Origin: Promethearchaeota archaeon
GTDB lineage: Archaea; Asgardarchaeota; Lokiarchaeia; Sigyniarchaeales; SOKP01
Length of the DNA: 12,633 nucleotides
Assembly: GCA_030615145.1 (NCBI GenBank)
Contig: JAUWZT010000089.1
Coordinates: 1-12,633, forward strand
Direction: 5' to 3'
Each line of letters begins with the position of its first letter. The first letter of the stretch is position 1. Under the pieces are notes generated by a model that saw nothing but the letters and a program-made list of their open reading frames with translations, was not told the origin of the DNA and did no database searches. This document shows positions 1 to 7,631 of the stretch, in pieces. The position numbers and the translations under genes are program-made.

Positions 1-153
1 AAAGAACCTTTGAAGCAAGAAATACTTCACTTTGTTAAATGTATTGAAACTAGAACGACTCCAAACTCAGATGGTTTAGTGGGATATCATGCTGTTAGGA
101 TGTGTGAAAAAGCAATTCTCTCAGCAGAAAAAAATGAAAGAATCTATTTTTAA
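1..153 (+). CDS. C-terminal end of a Gfo/Idh/MocA family sugar oxidoreductase (partial)
   Basis: Reading frame 1 is open from the left edge to a TAA at 151-153 and gives the last 50 residues of a protein. The residues include EPLKQEILHFVKCIE and DGLVGYHAVRMCEKAILSAE. This matches the C-terminal helix region of NAD-dependent Gfo/Idh/MocA dehydrogenases, where a 'pL..El.hFv.ci..r..P..dg..g..vv.vleaa..S' pattern is typical. The next gene starts 12 nt downstream and resembles WbpD/WlbB N-acetyltransferases, which in bacteria and methanogens act with the WbpB/WlbA dehydrogenase on UDP-GlcNAc-derived uronic acids. A WbpB-like role is therefore plausible but rests on context, because the Rossmann domain lies outside the window. 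Confidence 0.75.
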   Translation, partial: KEPLKQEILHFVKCIETRTTPNSDGLVGYHAVRMCEKAILSAEKNERIYF

Positions 154-165
154 GTTGTGATAGAA

Positions 166-684
166 ATGTCTAAAAAAGATTATAAAATTGGGATTAATTC
201 TAAAATTAGACAACCAACTATAATTTATTCTGGAAATGAAATTGGTGATAATTTTCAAACAGGACATTTTGTCACTATCAGAGAAAATAATAAAATTGGA
301 AATAATGTTAGTATTGGCTCGCATTCTAATATAGAACATCATATCATCATCGAAGATAATGTTAGCATTCACTCTAATTGTTTTATTCCAGAATATTCAA
401 TCCTGAAAAACGGTTGCTGGATAGGTCCTAATGTTGTATTAACAAATACAAGATATCCTAAATCTATTGATGTGAAAAACAATCTAATCGGTCCAACTAT
501 AGAGGAATATGCAATAATCGGAGCAAATTCAACCATTTTACCTGGTATCAATATTGGAAAATACGCTTTAATTGGGGCAGGCACAGTTATTGTTAGAAAT
601 GTGCTAGATTATGAGATTATTACCGGAAATCCTGGAAAAAAAATTGGAGATATTAGGAAGCTTAAAAAATATAAGTTAGCATAG
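166..684 (+). CDS. WbpD/WlbB-like UDP-sugar N-acetyltransferase (left-handed beta-helix)
   Basis: The protein has about 172 residues and is built almost entirely of hexapeptide repeats ([IV]G.N..I), for example 'IGDNF', 'IGNNVSIG', 'IEDNVSIHSNC' and 'IGANSTILPGINIGKYALIGAGTVIV'. This is the signature of trimeric left-handed beta-helix acyltransferases that use acetyl-CoA. The segment GCWIGPNVVLTNTRYPKS resembles the loop of WbpD/WlbB enzymes, which acetylate the 3-amino group of UDP-GlcNAc3NA on the way to di-N-acetylated uronic acids. The C-terminal 'ITGNPGKKIG' is the usual end of the helix. A GTG at 157 is in frame, but ATG 166 fits the family start better. The preceding dehydrogenase gene ends 12 nt upstream, so the two are probably co-transcribed. 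The exact sugar substrate is inferred. Confidence 0.78.
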   Translation: MSKKDYKIGINSKIRQPTIIYSGNEIGDNFQTGHFVTIRENNKIGNNVSIGSHSNIEHHIIIEDNVSIHSNCFIPEYSILKNGCWIGPNVVLTNTRYPKSIDVKNNLIGPTIEEYAIIGANSTILPGINIGKYALIGAGTVIVRNVLDYEIITGNPGKKIGDIRKLKKYKLA

Positions 685-697
685 TTCTTTTTTTATT
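685..697 (+). terminator. T-rich putative archaeal terminator
   Basis: A run of seven T (688-694) directly follows the stop codon of the acetyltransferase gene. Oligo-T tracts are the usual archaeal intrinsic termination signal. No strong hairpin precedes it. Confidence 0.35.
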
Positions 698-748
698 ATA
701 TTTAAATTTTGCAAAATGTAAATTTCTCATTTTTGAATCTTAATCGTA

Positions 749-1570
749 ATGTTCAAAAGACTTTTAAAAGGTGGACATTTCTATAAAATTAAACAAATTT
801 CATGGGTTTATTATTTGGTGTATAAAGGAAAGAGAATTTCAATAACTATACCTGCTTATAATGAGGAGCGTTTAATAATTCCCACTATAATGGGAATTCC
901 TGATTATGTTGACAAAGTATTTGTAATAGATGATGGGAGTGAAGATTTAACACCAAATTTAGTTCAAAAATTAGGTAATCCAAAAATCAATCTAATAAAA
1001 TTAGATAAAAATCAAGGTGTTGGAAATGCTATTAAAGTGGGTTATCTAACATCTTTAAAACATAATATAGATATTGTAGCAGTGGTGGGCGCAGATCATC
1101 AGTTTGATTTAGAACAGTTACATTTATTATTAGACCCTATTATAAACGATGAAGCTGATTATACAAAAGGAAATCGATTCTTAGTTGATGCTAAAGAAGT
1201 AATGCCTAATAAAAGATATATTGGAAATATCCTTCTTTCGATTCTAACAAGGATGGCATCGGGTGTTCATTCAATATTCGATACCCAGGATGGGTTTACC
1301 GCAATCTCCAAGAAAGTAATTGAAACCGTTGATTGGAATCTTTTTTGGGATGGATATGGGTATGTATCTGATTTCATTATAAAAATTGCTGCTTATGGTT
1401 TTCGCATTAAGGATGTTCCAAGAAGATCAATATATATTGAAGGAGAAAAACAATCAAAAATAGTGATTTCAAGATATATAAAACGAAATTTTCTCATGAT
1501 CCTAAAAGGATGGCACTGGAGAATTTTACACCAAAGAAAAATTAAAAAATCCAAAAATAAGGAGAATTGA
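749..1570 (+). CDS. Family 2 glycosyltransferase (DPM1-like)
   Basis: This 273-residue protein has a GT-A core from about residue 28. It shows ISITIPAYNEE (31-40), FVIDDGSEDLT (58-68), NQGVGNAI (88-95) and a metal-site region GADHQFD (114-120), where many relatives have DxDGQxD. The block DYTKGNRF (137-144), GN..LS.LTRMASG and DTQDGFTAI match the polyprenyl-phosphate-sugar synthase-like GT2 subgroup. There is no long C-terminal membrane domain, and the tail is basic (KIKKSKNK). The enzyme probably transfers a sugar from a nucleotide sugar to a lipid carrier or a growing glycan at the cytoplasmic membrane face. The gene stops with TGA followed at once by TAA, and the next ORF begins 5 nt later. 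The neighbouring sugar-nucleotide genes suggest a glycan assembly locus. Confidence 0.85.
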   Translation: MFKRLLKGGHFYKIKQISWVYYLVYKGKRISITIPAYNEERLIIPTIMGIPDYVDKVFVIDDGSEDLTPNLVQKLGNPKINLIKLDKNQGVGNAIKVGYLTSLKHNIDIVAVVGADHQFDLEQLHLLLDPIINDEADYTKGNRFLVDAKEVMPNKRYIGNILLSILTRMASGVHSIFDTQDGFTAISKKVIETVDWNLFWDGYGYVSDFIIKIAAYGFRIKDVPRRSIYIEGEKQSKIVISRYIKRNFLMILKGWHWRILHQRKIKKSKNKEN

Positions 1571-1575
1571 TAAAA

Positions 1576-1887
1576 ATGGCGAGTTTACTAATTAGAATTG
1601 TTGTAAATTTAATTATTGGAGGAGTAGCATTTGTTATGGGTTTAATTTTTATCGTTTCAATCCTTCTATTCATATTTAAGATAATATCTTTAATCTTTCT
1701 AATATTTTTTATACCAATTTGGTTCATAATTCTTATTTTAGAAAGAGAACTAATTTGGAATTTAATATTCTTATTGAAAAAGGCACCACATAGAAATCTA
1801 AGTAAAACATTAGGAAAGCACGAAAAGTTATTAGAGGATTATCTATCAAAAAATAATATAAAAAAGACTCTTGAGAAAGAAAGTTAA
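1576..1887 (+). CDS. Small membrane protein of unknown function
   Basis: The protein has 103 residues. Two hydrophobic stretches cover roughly residues 4-60 (LLIRIVVNLIIGG..., IFIVSILLFIFKIISLIFLIFFIPI) and suggest two or three membrane helices. A charged tail follows (KKAPHRNLSKTLGKHEKLLEDY). ATG 1576 is chosen over the in-frame TTG 1567 because a GGAG motif at 1561-1564 lies 11 nt before the ATG but only 2 nt before the TTG. The gene begins 5 nt after the glycosyltransferase stop, so the two are likely translated from one transcript. It may be a membrane partner for the soluble GT2 enzyme. No family was recognised. Confidence 0.6.
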   Translation: MASLLIRIVVNLIIGGVAFVMGLIFIVSILLFIFKIISLIFLIFFIPIWFIILILERELIWNLIFLLKKAPHRNLSKTLGKHEKLLEDYLSKNNIKKTLEKES

Positions 1888-1909
1888 TTAAATAAGTCTT
1901 AAACTTTCT
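1878..1909. terminator. Inverted repeat between convergent genes
   Basis: AGAAAGTT (1878-1885) and AACTTTCT (1902-1909) form a perfect 8-bp stem with a 16-nt loop. The stem overlaps the stop codon of the small membrane gene and lies between it and the end of the convergent gene at 1951. It could end transcription in both directions, but AT-rich stems of this size also occur by chance. Confidence 0.3.
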
Positions 1910-1950
1910 AATGAAACACAAATTAAGACATTAGAGTCATTAGAGGAAGC

Positions 1951-3870
1951 TCAATAAATTTTCCATATCAATAAATGATGAGTTGCGAAAACAGGTTCAT
2001 ATAATTCTGATTGATATAAAGATATGATTAATGGCCAATTATTTACGCCGCCTGGCTCAAATGTTTCTTTAATAGTTATAATATATTGTACATTATAAGA
2101 GAGCAATATGTCAAAGTCATTCCCCTCTCTTACATCTAATTCCCTTATAGAATTAATTAACTCATTTATCGGATCCGTTTGAGTAAAATTGAAAAAAGTA
2201 AAACGAAGAAGATCATCTAATGAAAATTTTGTATTTTCATAAATGTAATTAGGAGTGATAAGATCATAAAATAAGGGTAATCCAATTTCGACAGGTTCAC
2301 TAAAAGTGGGTAAAAATCCAACTCCTCCAATTCTTTGAGAGATATAACGATCGGAAACAAAAATTAATCCATAAATATTTTCCTTTTGAAGGTATTCTAT
2401 AATTTCGATTTCTTCATCGGTTAAATATCTATTTTCCCATGGATAGGGGCTGTTGATGTTATCAAATCTACTTACTTCTACATTTATTACCGAAGATGCT
2501 AAAATTGAAATTGTTAATGCAATAATCCAGACTCCTTTTTTCAATTTATGGAGATCAAAAGAAACTCGGGAAAATTTTAGATTATTATAACTATTAACTG
2601 TAAAAACAGACAAAAATAAGATTAAAGAAACGAGCAAGAATAAAAATACAGGCCAAAGTACAATTTTTGAATAAACTTCGAATCTTAGAAGGTAATAACC
2701 CATTAATGAATATAGAAGGAGAATTGGGAAGATCAATTCTAATTTTATGGAAAAGCTTGATATATAATTTTTAATGTAAATTAGACCCTGTACAGAAAAT
2801 ATAATTATAATAGGTAAAAATACGACTATTGCATAAAAGGTAGTAAAAACGAAAAATAATAAGGGTATAAGAAAAAGAAGTAGATAATAAAATCTGTCTG
2901 TTAATTCGTGACGAGTATTTGTGGGTTGTATTTTCTTTTTTTTAGATTTAAAAAATAGATTAAAATTATCGAATGAAAAAGTTAATTTATAGACCGTTAT
3001 TAATACACCAAACAGGAAAAAAATGGTAATTAATCCTACTGCATACACATAATAAAGACTTAAAAATATGCTTATGTCGATAAAATTGGCATCACTACTA
3101 TAGCCATAAAGGTCTAAACCAAAAAATTCGAACCCAAAGAAAAATACGATTATGCTTAGCGGAATAATCAAAAATACAGAGAGATGATATAATTTTTTAT
3201 ATTTTCGAATAAGTAATGTAAATATCATGAATATTATCGTTATTACTGTATTCATCCAAAGTCTGTGAGCTAATGCACCAACCAAAAGGATTAAAATCAT
3301 GAAGATTGTTGTTTTAAATTGGATTTTGGTACCCTTTTGTAAGATTTTTAAATTTAAATTTAAAAGAACAAGCATAACAATAGTTATAATAATTCTAGTA
3401 CTCACAGACATAGCAAAATCTTGAATTATGCTCGGAGATAATAAAATAGCAGCTACAAATACAAATCGGCTCCATTCTTCTTCAAATAGTTTATTTCCGA
3501 GATTTCGAGAACATTTATAGATGATAATAATGAGAATAATATTGAACATTAGAACCGCCTCAGTTATACCAAATACGCCAAATGACAAAAATTCAAGAAG
3601 ACTCATTAAGAAGGCTAGAAACATAGGGACGCCTATCGCCCTATGAGAAAATGGATAATATCCAAAGTAGGAAAATGGTGAAATTAGCCATGTATTTTCA
3701 GAAAATAATGCTCCTTCTTTAAGAGCATTTGCCATCCACATTACTTGAAATGTGTCTACACCATATATGAGTGGATAAGTGGTTAAAGGAATAATAATTG
3801 CCACTATAACAAGGAGAAGGTAATAAAGGCTGTTTTTTTTTATAGTGATATTCTTAAATCTGTAGCTCAT
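1951..3870 (-). CDS. Polytopic membrane protein with GT-C-like layout
   Basis: This 639-residue protein has roughly 12-14 hydrophobic helices spread over residues 14-465 and a soluble C-terminal region (about 475-639). The first helix is followed by a long extracytoplasmic loop with YGVDTFQVMWMANAL (D39) and later HRAIGVP (77-82). An early acidic residue in the first external loop, many helices and a soluble tail are the general plan of GT-C glycosyltransferases (PMT, AglB/STT3 and relatives), which use lipid-linked sugar donors. I see no WWDYG-type motif, so AglB itself is unlikely. The stop is TGA. The upstream surface-protein gene ends 4 nt before the ATG, indicating one operon. A GT-C function is inferred from layout and context only; the gene could instead encode an unrelated membrane protein. 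Confidence 0.55.
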   Translation of the reverse strand: MSYRFKNITIKKNSLYYLLLVIVAIIIPLTTYPLIYGVDTFQVMWMANALKEGALFSENTWLISPFSYFGYYPFSHRAIGVPMFLAFLMSLLEFLSFGVFGITEAVLMFNIILIIIIYKCSRNLGNKLFEEEWSRFVFVAAILLSPSIIQDFAMSVSTRIIITIVMLVLLNLNLKILQKGTKIQFKTTIFMILILLVGALAHRLWMNTVITIIFMIFTLLIRKYKKLYHLSVFLIIPLSIIVFFFGFEFFGLDLYGYSSDANFIDISIFLSLYYVYAVGLITIFFLFGVLITVYKLTFSFDNFNLFFKSKKKKIQPTNTRHELTDRFYYLLLFLIPLLFFVFTTFYAIVVFLPIIIIFSVQGLIYIKNYISSFSIKLELIFPILLLYSLMGYYLLRFEVYSKIVLWPVFLFLLVSLILFLSVFTVNSYNNLKFSRVSFDLHKLKKGVWIIALTISILASSVINVEVSRFDNINSPYPWENRYLTDEEIEIIEYLQKENIYGLIFVSDRYISQRIGGVGFLPTFSEPVEIGLPLFYDLITPNYIYENTKFSLDDLLRFTFFNFTQTDPINELINSIRELDVREGNDFDILLSYNVQYIITIKETFEPGGVNNWPLIISLYQSELYEPVFATHHLLIWKIY

Positions 3871-3874
3871 ACCT

Positions 3875-5863
3875 TCATTCCTTTCTCTTCTTTAGTGATA
3901 ATTTAGGGATAAAAAATTTGATGTTTTTCCTTTTAATAAAAAATATTAATTTAATTAGGATTATTGACAATAAAGCTATTATAAAAATAATAGCCGCAAT
4001 TAAAAAAACATCAGGATAGTCTGTATCATCAGTAAATTTTTCATAAATAGCGCCAATTCCATTATTCTCTAAGATATTTCCTGTGATTAGATTAAAAGTG
4101 CTATCTTCGAGATATATACCATATTTTTGGTTATAACTAGCGGAATTTTCTATTAATTTATTATAGTGAGATAATAAAAGTCTAAATCCATGCTGATCGT
4201 TATTATTAGCGGTATTATTTGTCAATGTGTTATAATTGGAAGAACTGAGGGTAAAACCATTGAGATTGCCAGTTGCGATATTTTTCGTTAAGATGTTGTT
4301 ATTGGAAGAGCCCAGGTAAAACCCATAATAAGTATTATTTGCTACCTCATTGCTCGTCAAGGTGTTATTATAGGAATCCTTGAGGAAGAACCCATATACA
4401 TTATTATTTGCAGTATTATTTTCCAATTTTCCGTTTGTTACATTCCTTAAATAAAATCCATATCTATAGTTTGAACGCCCATTACTCACGGTCACATTTC
4501 TGATAATAAAATACACATCTGTGTTTTGAATATGAATCCCATGCTCTTCAGAAGCAACGATTTCATGGTTCTCGATAATATAAGGGTTGCCGTAAGTTCC
4601 ATTGCCAGCAAATTTTTTAGCAATTGCTGTTTGATGAAAATCGACGTTTCCGTCAACATAACGGATAAATTTAACAATCACCTCAATCGTGTTTGAATCG
4701 ATTTCTCCCTCTTCATTAATCGCTTTCACATAAAACAAGTAAGTCCCACTAGGCAAATCAGTTAATTTGTATTCCCTTATCTTTAATCCTTCAGCTATAA
4801 TGACGCCATCTTGATATAATGTATAATTATCGGCATTTTTCGAAGCCATCCAGGTTAATGTGAATGATCCATCTGGGTCGAAGTTATCAGCGTCGGAATA
4901 TAAGGTAAATTTAACAATCACCTCAATCGTATTTGAATCGGTTTCTCCCTCTTCATTAATCGCTTTCACATAAAACAAGTAAGTTCCACTAGGTAAATCA
5001 GTTAAGGCGTATTCCCTTATCTTTAATCCTTCAGCTATTATGACGCCATCTTGATATAATGTATAATTATCGGCATTTTTCGAAGCCGTCCAGGTTAATG
5101 TGAATGATCCATCTGGGTCGAAGTCATCGGCATCAGATTCTAAAAGAAAAGTTCCTGGACTGTATTTAATGTCTAATATTACATTTCCCACGCAATCCAC
5201 TTCAAAAATACCTCCTAATTCATTAAATAATACCGTATTTAACGTAATGTTGTTGTAGTTGCTGTTATCTAAATAAATTCCATATTCTAAATTACTATTA
5301 GCAGTACTATTGGCGAGTGTATTATTGTTGGAATGCCAGAATCGAAAGCCATGTAAACTGTTAATTGCCATGTTATTACTCGTCAAGGTGTTATTATCCG
5401 AATTTACGAGGAGAAAACCAGCTAGGTTATTATCTGCAGTATTATTTTTTAATATTCCGTTAGTCACGTTGTAGAGATAAAATCCGTGATAATAATTTGA
5501 ACGGCCATTTGTTATTGATACATTTCTAATGATGAAATGGAGAGTAGTATTTCGAATTTCTATTCCGTGCTCGGATATAGCACGAATAGTATAATTTTCA
5601 ATGATATAAGGATCGTTGAGGCTTCCACCTCCACTCCAGTCCTCACTAATTGCCTTAGCAGCAAACATGTCATTTCCATCAATAAATATTGAATCATTTA
5701 ATGCCGATATCCTTGGTCTCTTTGAATTTTGATAAAAAATGTCTTCAATAGAAGCCATGTTAGCTCCTAAGAACCTTGGTGAAATGAGAAAAAGAAGGTA
5801 TCCTCCAATTAGCATGCTAGAGATGAGAGTAAATAAAATAACACTTGTGTTTTTTTTATGCAT
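3875..5863 (-). CDS. Membrane-anchored NosD-like parallel beta-helix surface protein with two Fn3-like repeats
   Basis: This 662-residue protein starts with a signal-anchor helix (about 7-28) and ends with a transmembrane helix (about 619-643) and a basic cytoplasmic tail. The outside part is symmetrical: beta-helix half A (about 70-235), two Fn3-like beta-sandwich repeats (about 241-320 and 321-400), then beta-helix half B (about 412-610). Both halves open with a related module (PYIIEN, a short stretch ending EHGI, then FIIRNV, NGRSNY, GFYL and NVTNG). They continue with NosD/CASH-type repeats such as 'SNNNTL.NN.A..N..GF.L'. About 18 N-X-S/T sequons are present. The protein is probably an extracellular carbohydrate-binding, adhesive or structural protein, or an inactive pectate-lyase-like fold; no catalytic site is evident. 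The downstream membrane gene follows 4 nt after the TGA stop. Confidence 0.8.
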   Translation of the reverse strand: MHKKNTSVILFTLISSMLIGGYLLFLISPRFLGANMASIEDIFYQNSKRPRISALNDSIFIDGNDMFAAKAISEDWSGGGSLNDPYIIENYTIRAISEHGIEIRNTTLHFIIRNVSITNGRSNYYHGFYLYNVTNGILKNNTADNNLAGFLLVNSDNNTLTSNNMAINSLHGFRFWHSNNNTLANSTANSNLEYGIYLDNSNYNNITLNTVLFNELGGIFEVDCVGNVILDIKYSPGTFLLESDADDFDPDGSFTLTWTASKNADNYTLYQDGVIIAEGLKIREYALTDLPSGTYLFYVKAINEEGETDSNTIEVIVKFTLYSDADNFDPDGSFTLTWMASKNADNYTLYQDGVIIAEGLKIREYKLTDLPSGTYLFYVKAINEEGEIDSNTIEVIVKFIRYVDGNVDFHQTAIAKKFAGNGTYGNPYIIENHEIVASEEHGIHIQNTDVYFIIRNVTVSNGRSNYRYGFYLRNVTNGKLENNTANNNVYGFFLKDSYNNTLTSNEVANNTYYGFYLGSSNNNILTKNIATGNLNGFTLSSSNYNTLTNNTANNNDQHGFRLLLSHYNKLIENSASYNQKYGIYLEDSTFNLITGNILENNGIGAIYEKFTDDTDYPDVFLIAAIIFIIALLSIILIKLIFFIKRKNIKFFIPKLSLKKRKE
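4666..5135 (-). repeat. Tandem direct repeat, period 240 bp, encoding two Fn3-like domains
   Basis: Two copies (about 4666-4895 and 4906-5135) lie in register at exactly 240 bp, or 80 codons. Comparing 4681-4900 with 4921-5140 by eye gives about 15 differences in 220 positions. The encoded repeats share segments such as NADNYTLYQDGVIIAEGLKI and LPSGTYLFYVKAINEEGE. Confidence 0.9.
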
Positions 5864-5931
5864 TTTAATTCTCGTTATTTTTTAATTGATATTTGAAGTC
5901 TAATTATCGTAATTATGATTCTTTTATTAAG

Positions 5932-5948
5932 CTTAGATATACTCTAAG
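5932..5948 (-). promoter_or_regulatory. Palindrome with embedded TATA-like box upstream of the surface-protein operon
   Basis: On the minus strand the sequence reads CTTAGAGTATATCTAAG, a perfect 6-bp inverted repeat around a 5-nt centre. The TATA-like core is about 75 nt before the start codon at 5863, which would leave a leader of about 50 nt. It may be the promoter and also a repressor site; this is an inference. Confidence 0.3.
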
Positions 5949-6252
5949 TTAGCAGGACATATTTAACTTATGGATGAAAATAATAAAATTTGAAATATTA
6001 AAAAAATTCTTATTTTGATATAAATTTTAGGGATAAATACTGCTTCTAAGCGGAAAAGTATTTTATCATTATTGTAAAGTATCATATTTTCTTCATTAAG
6101 ATTTTTCAAATTGAATAGAACATATTCAATATTAATTGTAACTCTAATGGCTTCATTTTCAGATATTTTCGAACATGCTACAATAGCTTATGCTGATTTG
6201 ACATTAACATTTTTTTATACAATTAGCATAATTTTATTATTTTATTATTTTA

Positions 6253-6262
6253 TTTAAAATAC
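6253..6262 (+). promoter_or_regulatory. Candidate TATA box for the carbonic-anhydrase-like gene
   Basis: An A/T-only stretch (TTTAAAATA) lies about 65-70 nt before ATG 6327. Transcription would then start near 6285. Other A/T-rich stretches nearby make the choice uncertain. Confidence 0.25.
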
Positions 6263-6326
6263 AATAAGCTTATTATTATTGCTTTAATTCTACATTTTCA
6301 AAAAGCAATAAAATTGTGAAGAGATA

Positions 6327-6860
6327 ATGCCATTAATTATACCAAGCCCTAGAACGGGAATAGTACCCCAAATTCACGAAACAGTGTTCATAGCACCAAC
6401 AGCAATCATTATTGGGGATGTTACGATTGGTGAAGGGAGTAATATCTGGTTTGGAGCAGTCCTCCGCGGAGATTGGGGTACAATTATTATTGGTAAAAAT
6501 ACAAGTATTCAAGAAAATGTTACTATTCACAACGAAGTAGGATCCACTGTAGAAATCGGCGATAATTGTATAGTCGGTCATCACGCTATGGTGCATGGAC
6601 CTTGCACAATTGGGAACGGTTGTTTGGTTGGAATAGGCTCTAATGTGCTACATCGATCTAAAATGGGGGACGGTTCGATCGTAGGCGCGGGAGCTGTTTT
6701 AGTTGGAAAGGAAATTCCCCCGAGAACTTTAGCTGTTGGAGTTCCAGCCAAAATTAAGAAACAGTTACCCCAAACTGGTAAATTGGAGGGGGTAAAAACT
6801 TCTGGCGTCTATGCCGACAATGGTAAATTGTTTAAAGAATTTTTTAAAAAGAATTCTTAA
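6327..6860 (+). CDS. Gamma-class carbonic-anhydrase-like hexapeptide protein
   Basis: This 177-residue protein is a left-handed beta-helix of the gamma-carbonic anhydrase/YrdA/CamH family, at the usual length. Residues corresponding to the family's active site are visible: R47 and D49 in VLRGDW, Q62 in IQENVTIHN, and three zinc-ligand histidines H68, H85 and H90 (IHNE and GHHAMVHG). The Asp that usually follows the Gln is Glu here (QEN instead of QDN), which is tolerated in relatives. The C-terminal 'LAVGVPAKIKK' is the family's exit motif. The enzyme is probably a cytoplasmic, trimeric, zinc- or iron-dependent hydratase of CO2, though many family members have low or unproven activity. The gene stands alone, with T-rich sequence after its TAA stop. 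Confidence 0.85.
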   Translation: MPLIIPSPRTGIVPQIHETVFIAPTAIIIGDVTIGEGSNIWFGAVLRGDWGTIIIGKNTSIQENVTIHNEVGSTVEIGDNCIVGHHAMVHGPCTIGNGCLVGIGSNVLHRSKMGDGSIVGAGAVLVGKEIPPRTLAVGVPAKIKKQLPQTGKLEGVKTSGVYADNGKLFKEFFKKNS

Positions 6861-6878
6861 CACATTAAACTCTAAAAC

Positions 6879-6918
6879 TTTTTCTTTTTACTTAATTCCT
6901 TTAAAAATTTTTTCTTTT
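6879..6918 (+). terminator. T-rich tracts after the carbonic-anhydrase-like gene
   Basis: Two pyrimidine stretches (6879-6889 and 6908-6918), each made of T runs broken by a single C, follow the stop codon within 60 nt. They fit archaeal oligo-T termination. Confidence 0.35.
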
Positions 6919-6990
6919 GGTGTCTAATCCTACCTTGATATTACATTATTTTAATATTCTTTCTAATCGAAAATAGACTAGCTCTAAAAT

Positions 6991-6999
6991 ATTTATATA
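6991..6999 (+). promoter_or_regulatory. TATA box for the membrane protein gene at 7068
   Basis: ATTTATATA is a good archaeal TATA box. Initiation about 25 nt downstream would give a leader of about 45 nt before ATG 7068. Confidence 0.45.
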
Positions 7000-7067
7000 C
7001 TTAAATGAACTAAGATTTAATATATAGGAATCTTTAATCTTAAAAAAAAAAAATGAGCTTGATTTAA

Positions 7068-7586
7068 ATGAATTTATTAAAAACTTTTATAGTTTCTCTA
7101 GTGATCTATACGGGATTGAATGCAGTCTTTACGCTAATTGCGATGTTTACAGTCCCTGGTTTCCATATAAATATTATGGTAATTACAAACATGATTTTCG
7201 CGCCAATTTTTATCTTCCCCGGAGCTGCCTGGTCCACAATCGGGATCTTACCATTATTAACTTCTACTGACTTTTTCACTGATTTTATGCTATTTCTAAA
7301 TTTAATAGTCCCTCCATTAGTTACAGTAATCGTCACTTCATTCTTAGGAGATCGTAAAAAAACCGTTTTTAGAGCCTGGATCTTAACTGCCTTAATAACT
7401 TGTTTAGGATATGCTTTACTTTTAGGAATAGCTCCAGTGTTATCCTACAATATAGGTGTTGTTTGGGCTGCTAAGGTAGCGATTTACGGTGAATTAGGTA
7501 CGATTTTAGTTGTTATTATAGCCGGAATTGCTAATGGTTTGTTCTATGGTGGTGTAGCCTACATAATCACTAAAGAAGGTATTTAG
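7068..7586 (+). CDS. Integral membrane protein of unknown function
   Basis: The protein has 172 residues and is hydrophobic almost throughout. Likely helices are about 5-28, 33-62 (NIMVITNMIFAPIFIFPG), 73-93, 100-122 and 140-165 (GTILVVIIAGIANGLFYGGVA). Charged residues are few; the GDRKK stretch at about residue 94-98 marks a probable cytoplasmic loop. I do not recognise a family motif. Small polytopic proteins like this can be transporter subunits or lineage-specific membrane proteins, but nothing in the neighbourhood decides this. The gene has its own TATA box and faces the convergent E1-like gene. Confidence 0.7.
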   Translation: MNLLKTFIVSLVIYTGLNAVFTLIAMFTVPGFHINIMVITNMIFAPIFIFPGAAWSTIGILPLLTSTDFFTDFMLFLNLIVPPLVTVIVTSFLGDRKKTVFRAWILTALITCLGYALLLGIAPVLSYNIGVVWAAKVAIYGELGTILVVIIAGIANGLFYGGVAYIITKEGI

Positions 7587-7610
7587 ACTCGTATTTAAAT
7601 TTTAAATATA

Positions 7611-7629
7611 TTTTTTTCTCTTTTTCTTA
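7611..7629 (+). terminator. T-rich terminator between convergent genes
   Basis: A pyrimidine tract with T7 and T5 runs lies 25 nt after the stop of the membrane protein gene and runs into the end of the convergent E1-like gene. Confidence 0.4.
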
Positions 7630-7631
7630 AC

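Larger units (their letters stand above)
5864..6326. other. AT-rich intergenic region between divergent genes
   Basis: No convincing gene is seen in these 463 bases. The region should hold the promoters of the leftward surface-protein operon and the rightward carbonic-anhydrase-like gene. A possible 36-codon ORF at 6147-6257 (plus strand, hydrophobic C-terminal half, no Shine-Dalgarno motif) is too weak to call. No tRNA-like or strongly structured element was found. Confidence 0.6.

Noticed and set aside
1951..3870. AglB/STT3 oligosaccharyltransferase
   Set aside because: No WWDYG-type motif or recognisable AglB C-terminal domain was seen; only the general layout is similar.
4492..4677. 61-codon minus-strand ORF inside the surface protein gene
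   Set aside because: It is a shifted-frame shadow of the beta-helix coding sequence.
6147..6257. 36-codon hydrophobic ORF in the large intergenic gap
   Set aside because: It has no ribosome binding site, no recognisable motif and simple T-rich sequence at the end, so it is not distinguishable from chance.
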